Assembly: GCA_007695285.1 (NCBI GenBank)
Contig: REEC01000125.1
Coordinates: 186,001 to 250,000, forward strand
From: Spirochaetaceae bacterium
Lineage (GTDB): Bacteria > Spirochaetota > Spirochaetia > DSM-27196 > PXBQ01
Length of the DNA stretch: 64,000 bases
Direction: 5' to 3'
Shown here: positions 35,604 to 44,356 of the stretch, piece by piece
Layout: each line of letters begins with the position of its first letter
How positions within the stretch are numbered: position 1 is the first letter of the stretch
Notes under the pieces: generated by a model
The model's input: only the letters and a program-made list of their open reading frames with translations
The model's database searches: none
Told to the model about the DNA's origin: nothing
Program-made: the position numbers and the translations under genes

Positions 35604-38600
35604 CTTATCAAGATGAACTCCACTCGCCTGTTTTGCCAACGATTCTCGATGTCCGTGTGTGGTACGATCGGCACCGATCCGCCTTTTCCGTCGGTCGAGA
35701 TCCGCGCCGCCGAAATCCCACGCTCAACCAATGCGTCCTTCACACTCTGCGCGCGATTTTGCGACAACGGTACTCGAACGTCGCGATCCTCCTGTTCGGT
35801 ACCCGAGACGTTGACGGCGTGTCCCTCGACGAGAATACGGTACTGATCGTACCGAGTGAAGATCTCGGCGAGTCTGTTCAAAACCTCGAGGTTCTTCGCA
35901 CCGGTCGGCGTCGCCGGGTCCAACACCAGGGCGGCGCTTTCCGGAAGGAAGTTGATGTTCGATATCTGTACTTTGAGCCGATCACCATCGCGCACGACGA
36001 GAATATCAACGGGGATGATCCCGGTAACACTTCTCCGGTTTCCGAGTACGTCGACAACTTCAAGGGTGTATGGGTAATCCTCGGCCGAACGGACGAGTTC
36101 ACCGTCAATCGCACGACCGTCCCAGGTGATCACCGATGCGGGTCGGCCGCGCCCCGAGAACTCGGTGAAGTACCCGCCACGCTGGTCGCGAATCTCCATC
36201 CGCCACGCCTGAATCTCACTTCTGTTGTCAATCGCGATCGAGATCGCCAACTCGTCGTCGACGCCGTCGTCATCGGGTGAAAACGGAACCGGGTCTAAAG
36301 AAACCCGTACATCGGGGGGAGATGCGTCGAGCAGAAATCTCGACGTTGTCGCAACGGACCTGTTCCCTTTCTCGTAATTTGCCTCAAATTCCGCGGTGTA
36401 GTACCCTTCGCGGACTCTGCCCGTCGTACCGCGTCCATCCCAGGTGATCTGTGACCGCGGCTGCAATGACTCGCCCGTGAACTCTCGTTCGACCGTGCCC
36501 GATTCATGCCTGATTCGTAACACCCACCGATCGACACCGTCGACAACATTCGCAAAAGTCGTGATTCCGATCGTATCGAACAACCCGTTTCCGTTCGGTG
36601 CGAACCCCGTTGCGTCGACCGTCACGAAGACCGGGGTCGGCCGCGTATCGACGCGAATACCGTCGATGGTTTCGATGGTCCGGTTTCCTGCACGGTCGGT
36701 TGCGAACACATCGTACCGGTACTCGCCGTCGGGTACGAGATTCCCCGCGTCGTCGGTTCCGTTCCACGTGAAGTCGTCCACCTCGCCCGGCCATACGAAA
36801 CGCCTCACGACAGTGCCGCTATCGACCCTCGTGATCGTTCCTTCCCAGGCGCTCTCCGAGCTCGACTGCTGCGAAACGCGAATCGTGTCGCGTCGTCCGT
36901 CACCGTCGGGTGAGAACAACGTGTACGGTGTCGAGACTCGGATACTCGGGAACTCGGTATCGAGACTGAAGGTCGCGGTTCTCGCGGACGACTCGCTTGC
37001 GTTGCGGTACGTGACGGCAATTCGCGCACGATAAAAACCGTCAGGAAGACGACGTCCGAGTCCGTCGAGTCCGTCCCATGTAAGGGTCGCGGGCACCGGG
37101 CCGCTGCCCCGGACGGTACGAGCGACCTCGTCGCTCTCGTCGATCACCTCAAAGCTATACGACACGACGTCCGAATTCCTTTGAATTTGTGGGAAAAACC
37201 GGATCCGATCGCGAACACCCGAGGCGTTCGGTGAAAAAGCATCAAATTCGGCGGTTATCAACGCCTCGGCGGCCTCGGTGTCGAGCACAAACGCGATCGG
37301 TCGCGACCGTCCTGTGTTCCCCGCGCGGTCGGTCGACTCCAGAATGTACACGTAAGACCCGTCGGCGGCCAACCGACCGTCGTCGCGTTGTCCGTTCCAT
37401 CGATGCGCGACATCGGCCGTCCCGGGCCACCGAAACTCACGTATCGTCTCACCGGCGGTCGTCTCGACTCGTCCGACCCATTCATCCTGCAAACTCGTTT
37501 CCTGGAAGAAGGTTATGAAATCCCGTACACCGTCGCCGTTAGGAGAAAAAATCGTGTGATCGACGCGAACCTCCGCGCCAGGTGGTGTCAGGTCAAGGAT
37601 CACGTCCGGAGATACCACACGCGGAGAGGTGCCGTTCCGGTACAAGACGTTCAGGGCGGCATTGTACCGGCCCTCGGGCAGAACCCGCCCGTCGTCACCG
37701 CGGCCGTTAAAAACGACCTCGGACGGCGGATGGTCGCGGCCGGAGATTGTCCGGACGGCGACACCGGAAGGAGATTGAAACACCAACTGCCAGTTCACGA
37801 CGCCCGACGCTGTCGGAACATCGAGGTAGAACGAGACACTGTCACGGACACCGTTGCCGTTCGGTGAAAAAAAGGAAATATCGGTGGTCACCGAGATCGG
37901 GGTCGGCTCGGTGTTCACGATCAGATTAGGAACTCCGGTCTCAAAAGAGTTGCCGGCACGGTCCGTCGCGGAAACCCGATACGAGTACACGCCGTCGGGC
38001 ACGACCTGCCCCTCGGCGTCGATCCCGTCCCACGTAAAGCTTTCCGGCGGGGAATCTTCCCATTCACGCGAGTACACGACATCGCCGTCGGTGTTGAGAA
38101 TCTCTCCGCGCCATAACCGTTCGACCGAGCCCACCTGTTTGAACGTAATCGAGTCGCGACTCCCGTCGGAGTTCGGCGAGAATACCCGCTCATCCGGCGG
38201 AATCGGATCGATGGTGACGTGTGGTGGGGTCGTGTCGACGATGACCGGAAACGGTCCTTCCATCGCCACGTTGCCCGCGCGGTCTTCCGCGATAACCACA
38301 ACGCCGTACCGTCCGTCCGGAACCACACGTCCTGCATCGGATCGGCCGTCCCACCGAATACTACGAGGCACCGCGACGTCTTGCGGTTCGTAGACAAGTC
38401 GGTCGATGACGAACTGTACCCCTGACGACTCGACTTCGCGCGCTCGGCCGGAAAAACGGCGCACTACCGTCCCGTCTTCTGCTTCTATTCTGATCTCGTA
38501 CGACGACACGATCCCGTCGTCGACGATCGTAAGCGGGACCTCGAGACTGTCTTGTATCCCGGTATTGTTCGGCGAGATATACAGCGGCTCGTCGAAACCC

Positions 38601-39640
38601 GTGACGATCGTCGGTGGATCGACGTCCGGCCGTCCGGTTACGACGTGTACGCCGGCGCCGAATCCCCATACGCCGCTGTACAACGGAGCCGCCGCGACAC
38701 GAGCGCCGATCGGGCCAAAATCACGCGGATCTCGCCTCGCATCGTCACTTCGGCGCGATAAGTCGGTCTGCGTCGAGAACCCGACAGAAAACGACGGTAT
38801 GAGACCCCGCCGTTCGACGTTCTGATTCAGTATCTGCTGCGCGTCGAGCTGTAATCCCGTTGACACATCAAAAATATCCCGTATCGTCAAACGCGCGCCG
38901 AGATTTAGCCGAACGTTTTGAAATGCGGGAAACGACACGTCCGAGCCGATGCGAATTCGCGCGTCTTCACCGTCGACGAGGTCAAAGGCCGCTCCAACGA
39001 CAGGCGTGAAAGGCGACGGTGTCGCGGTTCTGTCCGATGTCGGCGTGAACCACTTCCCGATGTTGAGAAACCCGATACCGAGTTCGACGTTCTTGAGCCC
39101 TGCAAAGTCACCCGGCCGGCCGTACGCGCCCAGGTCGAGTGCGACCCCGACGTCGAATTGGTCGTCCGCGCCTATCGTTGCGCGCGCGCCGGCCCCCAAC
39201 GCAAGATCGGGCCAAATATCCTTCGCAAACGAGAAATGCCCATCGACGCGGGTTCCCGGCACGACGGCGTCAAACCCCGAGTGCAAAAAACTAGCGGAGC
39301 CCGAAAATACGCCGATCGGACGCACGACGCGTGCACCGGCGTTGATGATCTGACCGCTCCATCCCGGTTCGATGTTGGAGAGTCCGATCAGAGTCAAGTA
39401 ACTGAGCTCAAACGCACCGAGATCGGCGAACCCGGCTACCGCGGGATTCACTCTCGACGCGCTCGGTCCGGAATTGTCGGTAAGTCGGAAACCCGTGCCC
39501 AGAGCCGCCGGCGACGAGAACTGGTAGTAATCGTCCCCCCCTGGTGGGGGCCGATAACTTTGTCCAATTACCGTCGGTGCCGCGTACGCGGCAAGAACCG
39601 CAAAAGCGATCAGGAATCGTCGTAAAGTCAGGTTTTTCAT
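35600..39640 (-). CDS. Giant envelope protein: beta-barrel-like domain, FlgD-Ig-type repeats, OmpA domain
   Basis: A 1346-residue exported protein. After a signal peptide comes a ~300-residue beta-rich domain resembling UPF0164/PorV-type outer-membrane proteins (SRVNPAVAGFADLGAFEL). Residues ~340-1215 contain eight repeats of about 100 residues marked by FSPNxDGxRDxxxF and WDGxDxxGxxxPDGxY, the FlgD-like Ig type. The C-terminal ~120 residues form an OmpA peptidoglycan-binding domain (ILVEGHAVN, LSQNRAQSVKDAL, NRRVEFILI). It probably spans from the outer membrane to the wall. It is coupled by ATGA overlaps to a small gene upstream and to dnaG downstream. Confidence 0.88.
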   Translation of the reverse strand: MKNLTLRRFLIAFAVLAAYAAPTVIGQSYRPPPGGDDYYQFSSPAALGTGFRLTDNSGPSASRVNPAVAGFADLGAFELSYLTLIGLSNIEPGWSGQIINAGARVVRPIGVFSGSASFLHSGFDAVVPGTRVDGHFSFAKDIWPDLALGAGARATIGADDQFDVGVALDLGAYGRPGDFAGLKNVELGIGFLNIGKWFTPTSDRTATPSPFTPVVGAAFDLVDGEDARIRIGSDVSFPAFQNVRLNLGARLTIRDIFDVSTGLQLDAQQILNQNVERRGLIPSFSVGFSTQTDLSRRSDDARRDPRDFGPIGARVAAAPLYSGVWGFGAGVHVVTGRPDVDPPTIVTGFDEPLYISPNNTGIQDSLEVPLTIVDDGIVSSYEIRIEAEDGTVVRRFSGRAREVESSGVQFVIDRLVYEPQDVAVPRSIRWDGRSDAGRVVPDGRYGVVVIAEDRAGNVAMEGPFPVIVDTTPPHVTIDPIPPDERVFSPNSDGSRDSITFKQVGSVERLWRGEILNTDGDVVYSREWEDSPPESFTWDGIDAEGQVVPDGVYSYRVSATDRAGNSFETGVPNLIVNTEPTPISVTTDISFFSPNGNGVRDSVSFYLDVPTASGVVNWQLVFQSPSGVAVRTISGRDHPPSEVVFNGRGDDGRVLPEGRYNAALNVLYRNGTSPRVVSPDVILDLTPPGAEVRVDHTIFSPNGDGVRDFITFFQETSLQDEWVGRVETTAGETIREFRWPGTADVAHRWNGQRDDGRLAADGSYVYILESTDRAGNTGRSRPIAFVLDTEAAEALITAEFDAFSPNASGVRDRIRFFPQIQRNSDVVSYSFEVIDESDEVARTVRGSGPVPATLTWDGLDGLGRRLPDGFYRARIAVTYRNASESSARTATFSLDTEFPSIRVSTPYTLFSPDGDGRRDTIRVSQQSSSESAWEGTITRVDSGTVVRRFVWPGEVDDFTWNGTDDAGNLVPDGEYRYDVFATDRAGNRTIETIDGIRVDTRPTPVFVTVDATGFAPNGNGLFDTIGITTFANVVDGVDRWVLRIRHESGTVEREFTGESLQPRSQITWDGRGTTGRVREGYYTAEFEANYEKGNRSVATTSRFLLDASPPDVRVSLDPVPFSPDDDGVDDELAISIAIDNRSEIQAWRMEIRDQRGGYFTEFSGRGRPASVITWDGRAIDGELVRSAEDYPYTLEVVDVLGNRRSVTGIIPVDILVVRDGDRLKVQISNINFLPESAALVLDPATPTGAKNLEVLNRLAEIFTRYDQYRILVEGHAVNVSGTEQEDRDVRVPLSQNRAQSVKDALVERGISAARISTDGKGGSVPIVPHTDIENRWQNRRVEFILIR

Positions 39641-39906
39641 CGTCGTTTTTCTTTTCCCACGGCCCCGGTTTCCCGAGGTCGGTCTGTGTCGCTATACAGC
39701 GACTCGATTTGTTCGATTTGCTCGATGGTAAGACATCGAAACAACTCTTTTTCGATCCGGTCGAGTATCCCGACCATGTCGGGAGCAAGGCCCGATTCTT
39801 GCGACGACAGGTGAACGTATAACCTTATCACATCCCTCCCCGACAACACCACTTCCGGTTCGTCCGCTTTCGGTTCGGGTTCCGCTCCGCTCCGGTCATC
39901 GATCAC
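39637..39906 (-). CDS. Small hydrophilic protein between MBL and OmpA genes
   Basis: An 89-residue protein starting at GTG 39906 (overlapping the upstream stop as GTGA) and ending in an ATGA overlap with the giant OmpA gene. It is acidic at the start, helical in the middle (MVGILDRIEKELFRCLTIEQIEQI) and basic at the end. No family is recognised. The tight coupling on both sides argues that it is really translated. Confidence 0.65.
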   Translation of the reverse strand: MIDDRSGAEPEPKADEPEVVLSGRDVIRLYVHLSSQESGLAPDMVGILDRIEKELFRCLTIEQIEQIESLYSDTDRPRETGAVGKEKRR

Positions 39907-40847
39907 AACTGAACTTCGGCCCCTTCCTCGGCCAAGTACACCGCCAGCTCGGTGTTGCCCAGACGGCGAGCATACCAGCGCGCGGAACGTAAGTTCCTGA
40001 ACAATCGCTGGTCATCGTACAGAGGTTCGTGATGATAGAGATACAACTCTTTCGTGTTCCACGTTGTCGCGAAGTCGACGCCGAGACTGAACGACGAGTG
40101 CCCCCAGTTGAACTTCTCGATCGCCTCCCCGAGCGTGTATTGCGTGTCGAGCACCATCACATCCGCGTTCCCGTAGAACGATGCGTTTTCTTCGGTTTTG
40201 TCGAAATCATGATCCCGAAGTTCGGTGTCGCTCGCGTACACGAAAACCTTGCCGTTCTCTTCGAAACGATATCCGAATGCACGCCCCGGATGGTTCAATT
40301 CAAACCACGAAACACGAGCCGAACCGATCGTAAATACCCGCTCTGTGACGGTTTGATAAACCAGCGACTTGCTCATCTTTTCGTCCATCGTAATCGGGAA
40401 GTACGGGTGAACCATGTGACTTTTCAGGATCTTTTCAAGATCTCCGAGCGGACTATAAAACGTAACGGAATACCGAGGATCGTACGCGGGAGCGAAAAAC
40501 GGGAGGCCCTGGACGTGATCGTAGTGAAAATGTGAAAAAAGTACGTGGAACGTCCTCGGCGCCTCGACGCGACGTTTCAAGTCGGCGGACAACGCTCCGA
40601 TACCGCTACCGGCGTCGATTATGACCGTCGTTCCGTCGGCCAGCGTAATCTCGATGCACGACGTATTCCCTCCGACAGTTCCGAAAAGCCACGGTGGCAG
40701 TCGATCAAGAAACGCCTCGCGCGAGTCCGGTGACGCCAGATCCGCGGGTTTAGCGCGCATAAGCACGCTCGAGATCTTTTTCCGGACGACTTCAGGCCGA
40801 GTCGGCGTCGGGATCGATCCACGCGCACCCCAAAATTTCACGATCAT
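39903..40847 (-). CDS. Metallo-beta-lactamase-fold hydrolase
   Basis: A 314-residue protein of the MBL superfamily. It begins MIVKFWGARGSIPTP and contains TVGGNTSCIEI, IDAGSGIG and the metal motif FSHFHYDHVQG (HxHxDH), followed by later ligands in FELNHPG and ASDTEL. This pattern is typical of the cAMP/cGMP phosphodiesterase-like and CpsB-like MBL group found near signalling genes, so a cyclic-nucleotide or other phosphodiester substrate is possible, but is not shown by the sequence. It overlaps the next gene by GTGA. Confidence 0.88.
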   Translation of the reverse strand: MIVKFWGARGSIPTPTRPEVVRKKISSVLMRAKPADLASPDSREAFLDRLPPWLFGTVGGNTSCIEITLADGTTVIIDAGSGIGALSADLKRRVEAPRTFHVLFSHFHYDHVQGLPFFAPAYDPRYSVTFYSPLGDLEKILKSHMVHPYFPITMDEKMSKSLVYQTVTERVFTIGSARVSWFELNHPGRAFGYRFEENGKVFVYASDTELRDHDFDKTEENASFYGNADVMVLDTQYTLGEAIEKFNWGHSSFSLGVDFATTWNTKELYLYHHEPLYDDQRLFRNLRSARWYARRLGNTELAVYLAEEGAEVQL

Positions 40848-40882
40848 ACCCGCAGCCCGTACCTTTCATGCACTAGCGCCCC

Positions 40883-41326
40883 CTACTCCGGTGAAGCGAA
40901 TTTCTCGGTTGCGCGGAGTTCCAGCCGGCGTTCGATCTCGTCAGCCGAATGCGTTCGACCTATGTTGATGCCAGGACACTCCTTGGCAACATCGTCCCAC
41001 GAATCACGGTTTTCGAGATTATGTCGCCAGAACGGGTACGCTCGGCACTGGAGCGGCCGAAACTCGTAAACCGAACAGCCGCCGTTCTGCCAGAACACAC
41101 AGTCAAAATTCTGCTTCTCTTTTAACGACACGCGGGTGAACCCACCGATATGCACGACGGTGCAGTACGTGTCGATCAACTCTTTTCTGCCCATTGGAAG
41201 ACCGTCGCACAGTTTTATTATGTCGGACTCGGTCAGAAAAACGTACCCCGAATCGAAACGACAACACAGAGAACACCGCGTACAGGCGAAACGCAATCCA
41301 TCTTTGTACACCGTATCGTGTTCCAT
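40883..41326 (-). CDS. YkgJ-family cysteine-cluster protein
   Basis: About 147 residues with the conserved cysteine cluster of the YkgJ/UPF0153 family: FACTRCSLCCR, then CVFWQNGGCSVYEFRPLQCRAYPFW and a final ECPG. These cysteines are thought to bind zinc or an iron-sulfur cluster; the role is unknown. ATG 41326 (GTG 41329 is also possible) follows GGAG by eight bases. It is the first gene of the minus-strand run that continues through dnaG and rpoD; 35 bases separate it from the MBL gene. Confidence 0.88.
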   Translation of the reverse strand: MEHDTVYKDGLRFACTRCSLCCRFDSGYVFLTESDIIKLCDGLPMGRKELIDTYCTVVHIGGFTRVSLKEKQNFDCVFWQNGGCSVYEFRPLQCRAYPFWRHNLENRDSWDDVAKECPGINIGRTHSADEIERRLELRATEKFASPE

Positions 41327-41401
41327 CACGCGGTCTCCGCCAAAATCTCTCCTTGCTCTCCGAAGTCGGAGCGTTTAACGAGGCCTTAAACAATATAACA
41401 C

Positions 41402-41407
41402 ATTATA
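41402..41407 (-). promoter_or_regulatory. -10 box upstream of the YkgJ-to-rnpB gene run
   Basis: A perfect TATAAT on the minus strand in the gap between YkgJ and the tRNA genes, about 76 bases before ATG 41326. Only a poor -35 (TTTCCT at 17 bases) is visible. Confidence 0.45.
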
Positions 41408-41522
41408 ACGGATTTCATTACACGAGGAAAACCAACGAGAGGATAGTGACGCCGGTTGCCGGCTTTGATCCGTCGACGACCGCCGATTACGCGCCTTGAG
41501 TCGGTTCCCGCCAAGGTCGCGC

Positions 41523-41539
41523 AGGCCGTTTCTCGGCCT
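41523..41539 (-). terminator. Possible terminator of the tRNA pair
   Basis: AGGCCG / CGGCCT (6-base arms, 5-base loop) lies 12 bases after the 3' end of tRNA-Tyr on the minus strand. No T-run follows, so this is a weak call. Confidence 0.3.
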
Positions 41540-41551
41540 CTGTCCCGAAAA

Positions 41552-41633
41552 TGGGGAGTGAAGGATTCGAACCTTCGAAGGCGTTGCCAACAGATTTACA
41601 GTCTGCCCCCTTTGGCCACTCGGGAAACTCCCC
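41552..41633 (-). tRNA. tRNA-Tyr (GTA)
   Basis: The minus strand folds as a class II tRNA: acceptor GGGGAGT paired with ACTCCCC, anticodon loop CTGTAAA with GTA, a long variable arm (TGGCAACGCCTTC region) and T loop GGTTCGAATCC. The discriminator is A and CCA is not encoded, so the CCA-adding enzyme is needed (a candidate lies at 53093). Confidence 0.95.
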
Positions 41634-41655
41634 CTGCCGTCCATATCGTTTTCCG

Positions 41656-41729
41656 AGCCATCTGCCGGATTCGAACCGGCGACCCCGAGATTACAAATCA
41701 CGTGCTCTGACCAGCTGAGCTAAGATGGC
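41656..41729 (-). tRNA. tRNA-Thr (TGT)
   Basis: The minus strand has acceptor GCCATCT with AGATGGC, D arm AGCTCAGCTGGTCAGAGC, anticodon loop TTTGTAA with TGT, and T loop GGTTCGAATCC. CCA is not encoded. It lies 22 bases upstream of tRNA-Tyr and both are probably cut from one precursor. Confidence 0.95.
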
Positions 41730-41762
41730 GCGTACCGATACGTTCGGTTTGCAGGTTGATAA

Positions 41763-41790
41763 TCTATAAGGTTCGGCTACCGGGTGTCAA
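41763..41790 (-). promoter_or_regulatory. Promoter of the tRNA-Thr/tRNA-Tyr transcript
   Basis: A perfect TTGACA (41785-41790) with TATAGA (41763-41768) after 16 bases on the minus strand, about 27 bases before the tRNA-Thr 5' end. Confidence 0.65.
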
Positions 41791-41854
41791 GACCACGAAC
41801 GCAGGTTTTTGCCGGCCGATTCAACGCCGTAACGCAATGAGTACGCGGCTGCGA

Positions 41855-42631
41855 TCACCACGGGGGAAGATCAGGCAAGGCACCGTCGGGGAAAGTGAGG
41901 ACATCGATCCCGTCCGAGAGCACAGCAACGGTGTGTTCGAACTGCGCGGTCGCCGTACCGTCGAGACACGCATAAGACCATCCATCGTCCATCAGAGTCG
42001 CCTCGGTCTTTTCGAGTGCAAGAATCGGCTCGATAGTGAAGACCATACCGCTCTCGATAGCAACCCCGCCCGTCACACGACGAACGTGCGGAACCGAAGG
42101 GGGTTCGTGCAGCCGCGAACCGATCCCGTGGCCGACAAATCCCGGAAGCACGACGCAGCCGAACCGCTTCGCTTCGGCCTCGACCGCGCGCCCGATGTCT
42201 CCGGTACTACCGCCGACACAGACCGCACGTATTCCGGCGCACGTGGCCTTCCATGCCGCAGAGACTAACCGCCGACGATCGGGGCTCACGTTACCGACGA
42301 AATACGTCCACGCCCCATCGCCCATCCATCCATCGAGTTCACACGCGACATCCAACGTGAACACGTCGCCATCCATTAGCGGCTGGGAGTTCGGAATTCC
42401 GTGGACCGCGACGTTGTTCACCGATATACTCGTTGCGCACGGATAGAGGTTCAGGTCAAGAGCGGTGCGAGCCGAAACGCGTCGCAACTCGTCATGACAG
42501 AAACGGTCGATCGTGATGGGAGTTTCACCGGAACGCGCGAACGATGAAACCGAACGAAGAATCGAAGCTACGACTTCAGCCGCGCGGCGCAGTCGTAGGA
42601 TCTCTACCGCGGTTCGTCTGATGGCTTTCAC
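41855..42631 (-). CDS. map: Methionine aminopeptidase, type I
   Basis: A 258-residue enzyme that removes the initiator Met from nascent proteins. All five metal ligands are recognisable: Asp in FTLDVACELDGW, Asp in WMGDGAW, His in GHGIGSRLHEPP, Glu in FTIEPIL and Glu in QFEHTVAV. NNVAVHGIP contains the conserved active-site His. It overlaps the chorismate mutase gene by ATGA, an unusual partner. It is followed on the same strand by the tRNA pair, which has its own promoter. Confidence 0.94.
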   Translation of the reverse strand: MKAIRRTAVEILRLRRAAEVVASILRSVSSFARSGETPITIDRFCHDELRRVSARTALDLNLYPCATSISVNNVAVHGIPNSQPLMDGDVFTLDVACELDGWMGDGAWTYFVGNVSPDRRRLVSAAWKATCAGIRAVCVGGSTGDIGRAVEAEAKRFGCVVLPGFVGHGIGSRLHEPPSVPHVRRVTGGVAIESGMVFTIEPILALEKTEATLMDDGWSYACLDGTATAQFEHTVAVLSDGIDVLTFPDGALPDLPPW

Positions 42632-42990
42632 GAACTGATATCGGGCCTGAGTTGATCGGCCCCGTCGAGGTACACGGGCGTCGGTCTTTCTCCTTCCGGC
42701 GCGCGGTACGTTACGAGAACTCGTATCACGCGCGGCAGATCACCCTCATACGCTGGTTCTTGCGTACAGAACAACGGTACCGCCGCGAATCCGATGCCTC
42801 GCAACGCACGTGCGGGATTCTCCGCGGTCAAGTCTCGTGTCACAGAAAAAACGACGCTCACACAACTGTGCTGCTCGACTCCATTCTTGCCGAGTAACGC
42901 TGGAACGAGTTTTCGTACCGCTGCAGAGATCGATTCACGCGAGTTTTCAGAAACCTGGATAGCACCACGAACCGCAAACACTGTTTCCAT
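42628..42990 (-). CDS. aroH: Chorismate mutase, AroH class
   Basis: About 120 residues of the trimeric pseudo-alpha/beta AroH fold that converts chorismate to prephenate for Tyr and Phe synthesis. Alignment by eye with the Bacillus enzyme puts the catalytic residues at Arg in FAVRGAIQV, the FSVTRDLTAENPARAL stretch, Glu in CTQEPAYEG, Arg in RVIRVLVTY and Tyr in TPVYLDGADQLRPD. ATG 42990 gives the family N-terminus; an ATG at 43032 in the same frame is an alternative. No ribosome site is visible; TGGTACTGT lies seven bases upstream, so it may be leaderless. Confidence 0.88.
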   Translation of the reverse strand: METVFAVRGAIQVSENSRESISAAVRKLVPALLGKNGVEQHSCVSVVFSVTRDLTAENPARALRGIGFAAVPLFCTQEPAYEGDLPRVIRVLVTYRAPEGERPTPVYLDGADQLRPDISS

Positions 42991-43060
42991 GGGCAGTACA
43001 GTACCACGAATACATAAAACCTCGGAAGTCATCAATCGAAAAGAAACGGCCGTGTTCGAC

Positions 43061-43408
43061 TCAAAAAAGCGGGTGCGAGAGAACGTCGATCAAGTTCACC
43101 GCAATCGCGACGGCAACACCGAACGCCGTCGCGACGATCCTAACGAGAAACCGGAAAAAATAAACCCGGCGACGAAAAAACATCCAGATAATCAGAAGAA
43201 TAACCATGTACGCGTTGAACACCGCGCAGAGAACAGCGATCGGCTGCAGGACCCCAATTATGAGAATGAGCGTCGTTTCGAGAAATCCCTGCAGACTTCC
43301 TACGACCAATACGGCCGTCGTGACCACGGTAGAAAGGAAAAAGAAAGTCGCGGTACTCCCGAAAAAACGAACCGTCCGGATTATTCGATGCCCTCTCGCG
43401 CGTTTCAC
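43061..43408 (-). CDS. Small integral membrane protein
   Basis: A 115-residue protein, basic at the start, with about three membrane segments: roughly residues 18-38, 43-75 and 87-108. No family is recognised. The start is GTG 43408; TAGAAT stands six bases before it and no ribosome site is present, so this could be another leaderless gene, although the -35 is poor. It is divergent from the SPFH-like gene at 43526. Confidence 0.6.
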   Translation of the reverse strand: MKRARGHRIIRTVRFFGSTATFFFLSTVVTTAVLVVGSLQGFLETTLILIIGVLQPIAVLCAVFNAYMVILLIIWMFFRRRVYFFRFLVRIVATAFGVAVAIAVNLIDVLSHPLF

Positions 43409-43475
43409 GTCGTTATTCTATCCGACGCGCTGCATCCGTGCATAGCTCCCGTCCGAGCTCCCATCCAAACGCGGC

Positions 43476-43504
43476 TTGCATCGACGCGCAGGAATTACTA
43501 CTAT
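43476..43504 (+). promoter_or_regulatory. Promoter for the SPFH-like/HIT pair
   Basis: TTGCAT (43476-43481), 17 bases, TACTAT (43499-43504), with a short leader carrying AGGGGG before ATG 43526. Confidence 0.5.
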
Positions 43505-43525
43505 GGGTCGTATCCAGGGGGCACA

Positions 43526-44356
43526 ATGAAGAAATTCGTGTTCGCAATCATCATTCTCGCCCTTGCGGCCGGCGCGGTTTTCGTCGTGGGATCGATCCAT
43601 CTCTTTCTGCCCCCAAACTCTTACGCGGTCGTGTTTTCAAAGACCGACGGCTGGGAACCCGAGCCGTTCGCCGCTGGAAACTTCGCCTGGCTTTGGCAAC
43701 GCTTGCTCCCGACGAACACCACGGTTTTCGTCTACACGATCGAACCGGACCGGGTTTCGATCTCGGAAAGCGGATCGTTACCCTCTGCCGCGGTCTACGC
43801 GGAGCACATCGGCGCAGGAAATGCCTTTGATTACGCGGTGGATCTCGACGTCACGTATAAGGTCCGGCCTAGTTTGTTACCGATCCTTGCTCAAGACGAT
43901 GTGCTCCCGGACGATCTTCCGGAGTGGCGTAAGGTATTTGCCGATTCCATCCGAGCGGCCGTTCACGCTGAGGTCTCAAACGTAATTCGCGGCGACACGA
44001 CGTTCCCGACGGCCGACGCTCTGAGCGATCTCATTTCCACGAGAATCAGCACCACGTTTCCGGACGTTGAAGTACGCACCACCGTCGTGTCGCGCATGAA
44101 CCTCCCCGACCGCGAACTGTTCGAGCAGGCGCGGACGAGCTACTCACGTGAGTTAGAGGCGCGTACGAACGCTGCGATCGACGCCGCAGCCGCCGCGGCC
44201 GTCCGGGACGTCACCGAGGCGAAGCAGATCGAAACGCTCGAGCGGTACGGTGAGGTTCTCTCGCGATACCCCGTACTCCTCGAATACTTCGTGATGGCCG
44301 CCGAAAAAGGTGTCGACCCGTTGCAGCTTAACGCCATTCCGATAGGACCGCAGTGA
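43526..44356 (+). CDS. Membrane-anchored protein, possibly SPFH/prohibitin-like
   Basis: A 276-residue protein with an N-terminal membrane helix (about residues 4-25), then a beta-rich domain (NSYAVVFSKTDGWEPEPF) and an Ala- and Glu-rich helical part (ARTNAAIDAAAAAAVRDVTE). This order recalls SPFH/band-7 proteins that organise membrane domains, but the match is by general layout and is uncertain. The frame is open for hundreds of bases upstream over other genes; ATG 43526 behind AGGGGG with the membrane helix is the credible start. It overlaps the HIT gene by GTGA. Confidence 0.75.
   Translation: MKKFVFAIIILALAAGAVFVVGSIHLFLPPNSYAVVFSKTDGWEPEPFAAGNFAWLWQRLLPTNTTVFVYTIEPDRVSISESGSLPSAAVYAEHIGAGNAFDYAVDLDVTYKVRPSLLPILAQDDVLPDDLPEWRKVFADSIRAAVHAEVSNVIRGDTTFPTADALSDLISTRISTTFPDVEVRTTVVSRMNLPDRELFEQARTSYSRELEARTNAAIDAAAAAAVRDVTEAKQIETLERYGEVLSRYPVLLEYFVMAAEKGVDPLQLNAIPIGPQ

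Noticed and set aside
36300-38620. FlgD-like repeats as a recombination or CRISPR-like array
   Set aside because: The units are protein-level repeats of about 100 residues with diverged DNA, not short identical repeats with spacers.
42794-43525. Upstream extension of the SPFH-like protein
   Set aside because: It crosses the chorismate mutase and small membrane genes on the other strand; the membrane helix and ribosome site place the start at 43526.
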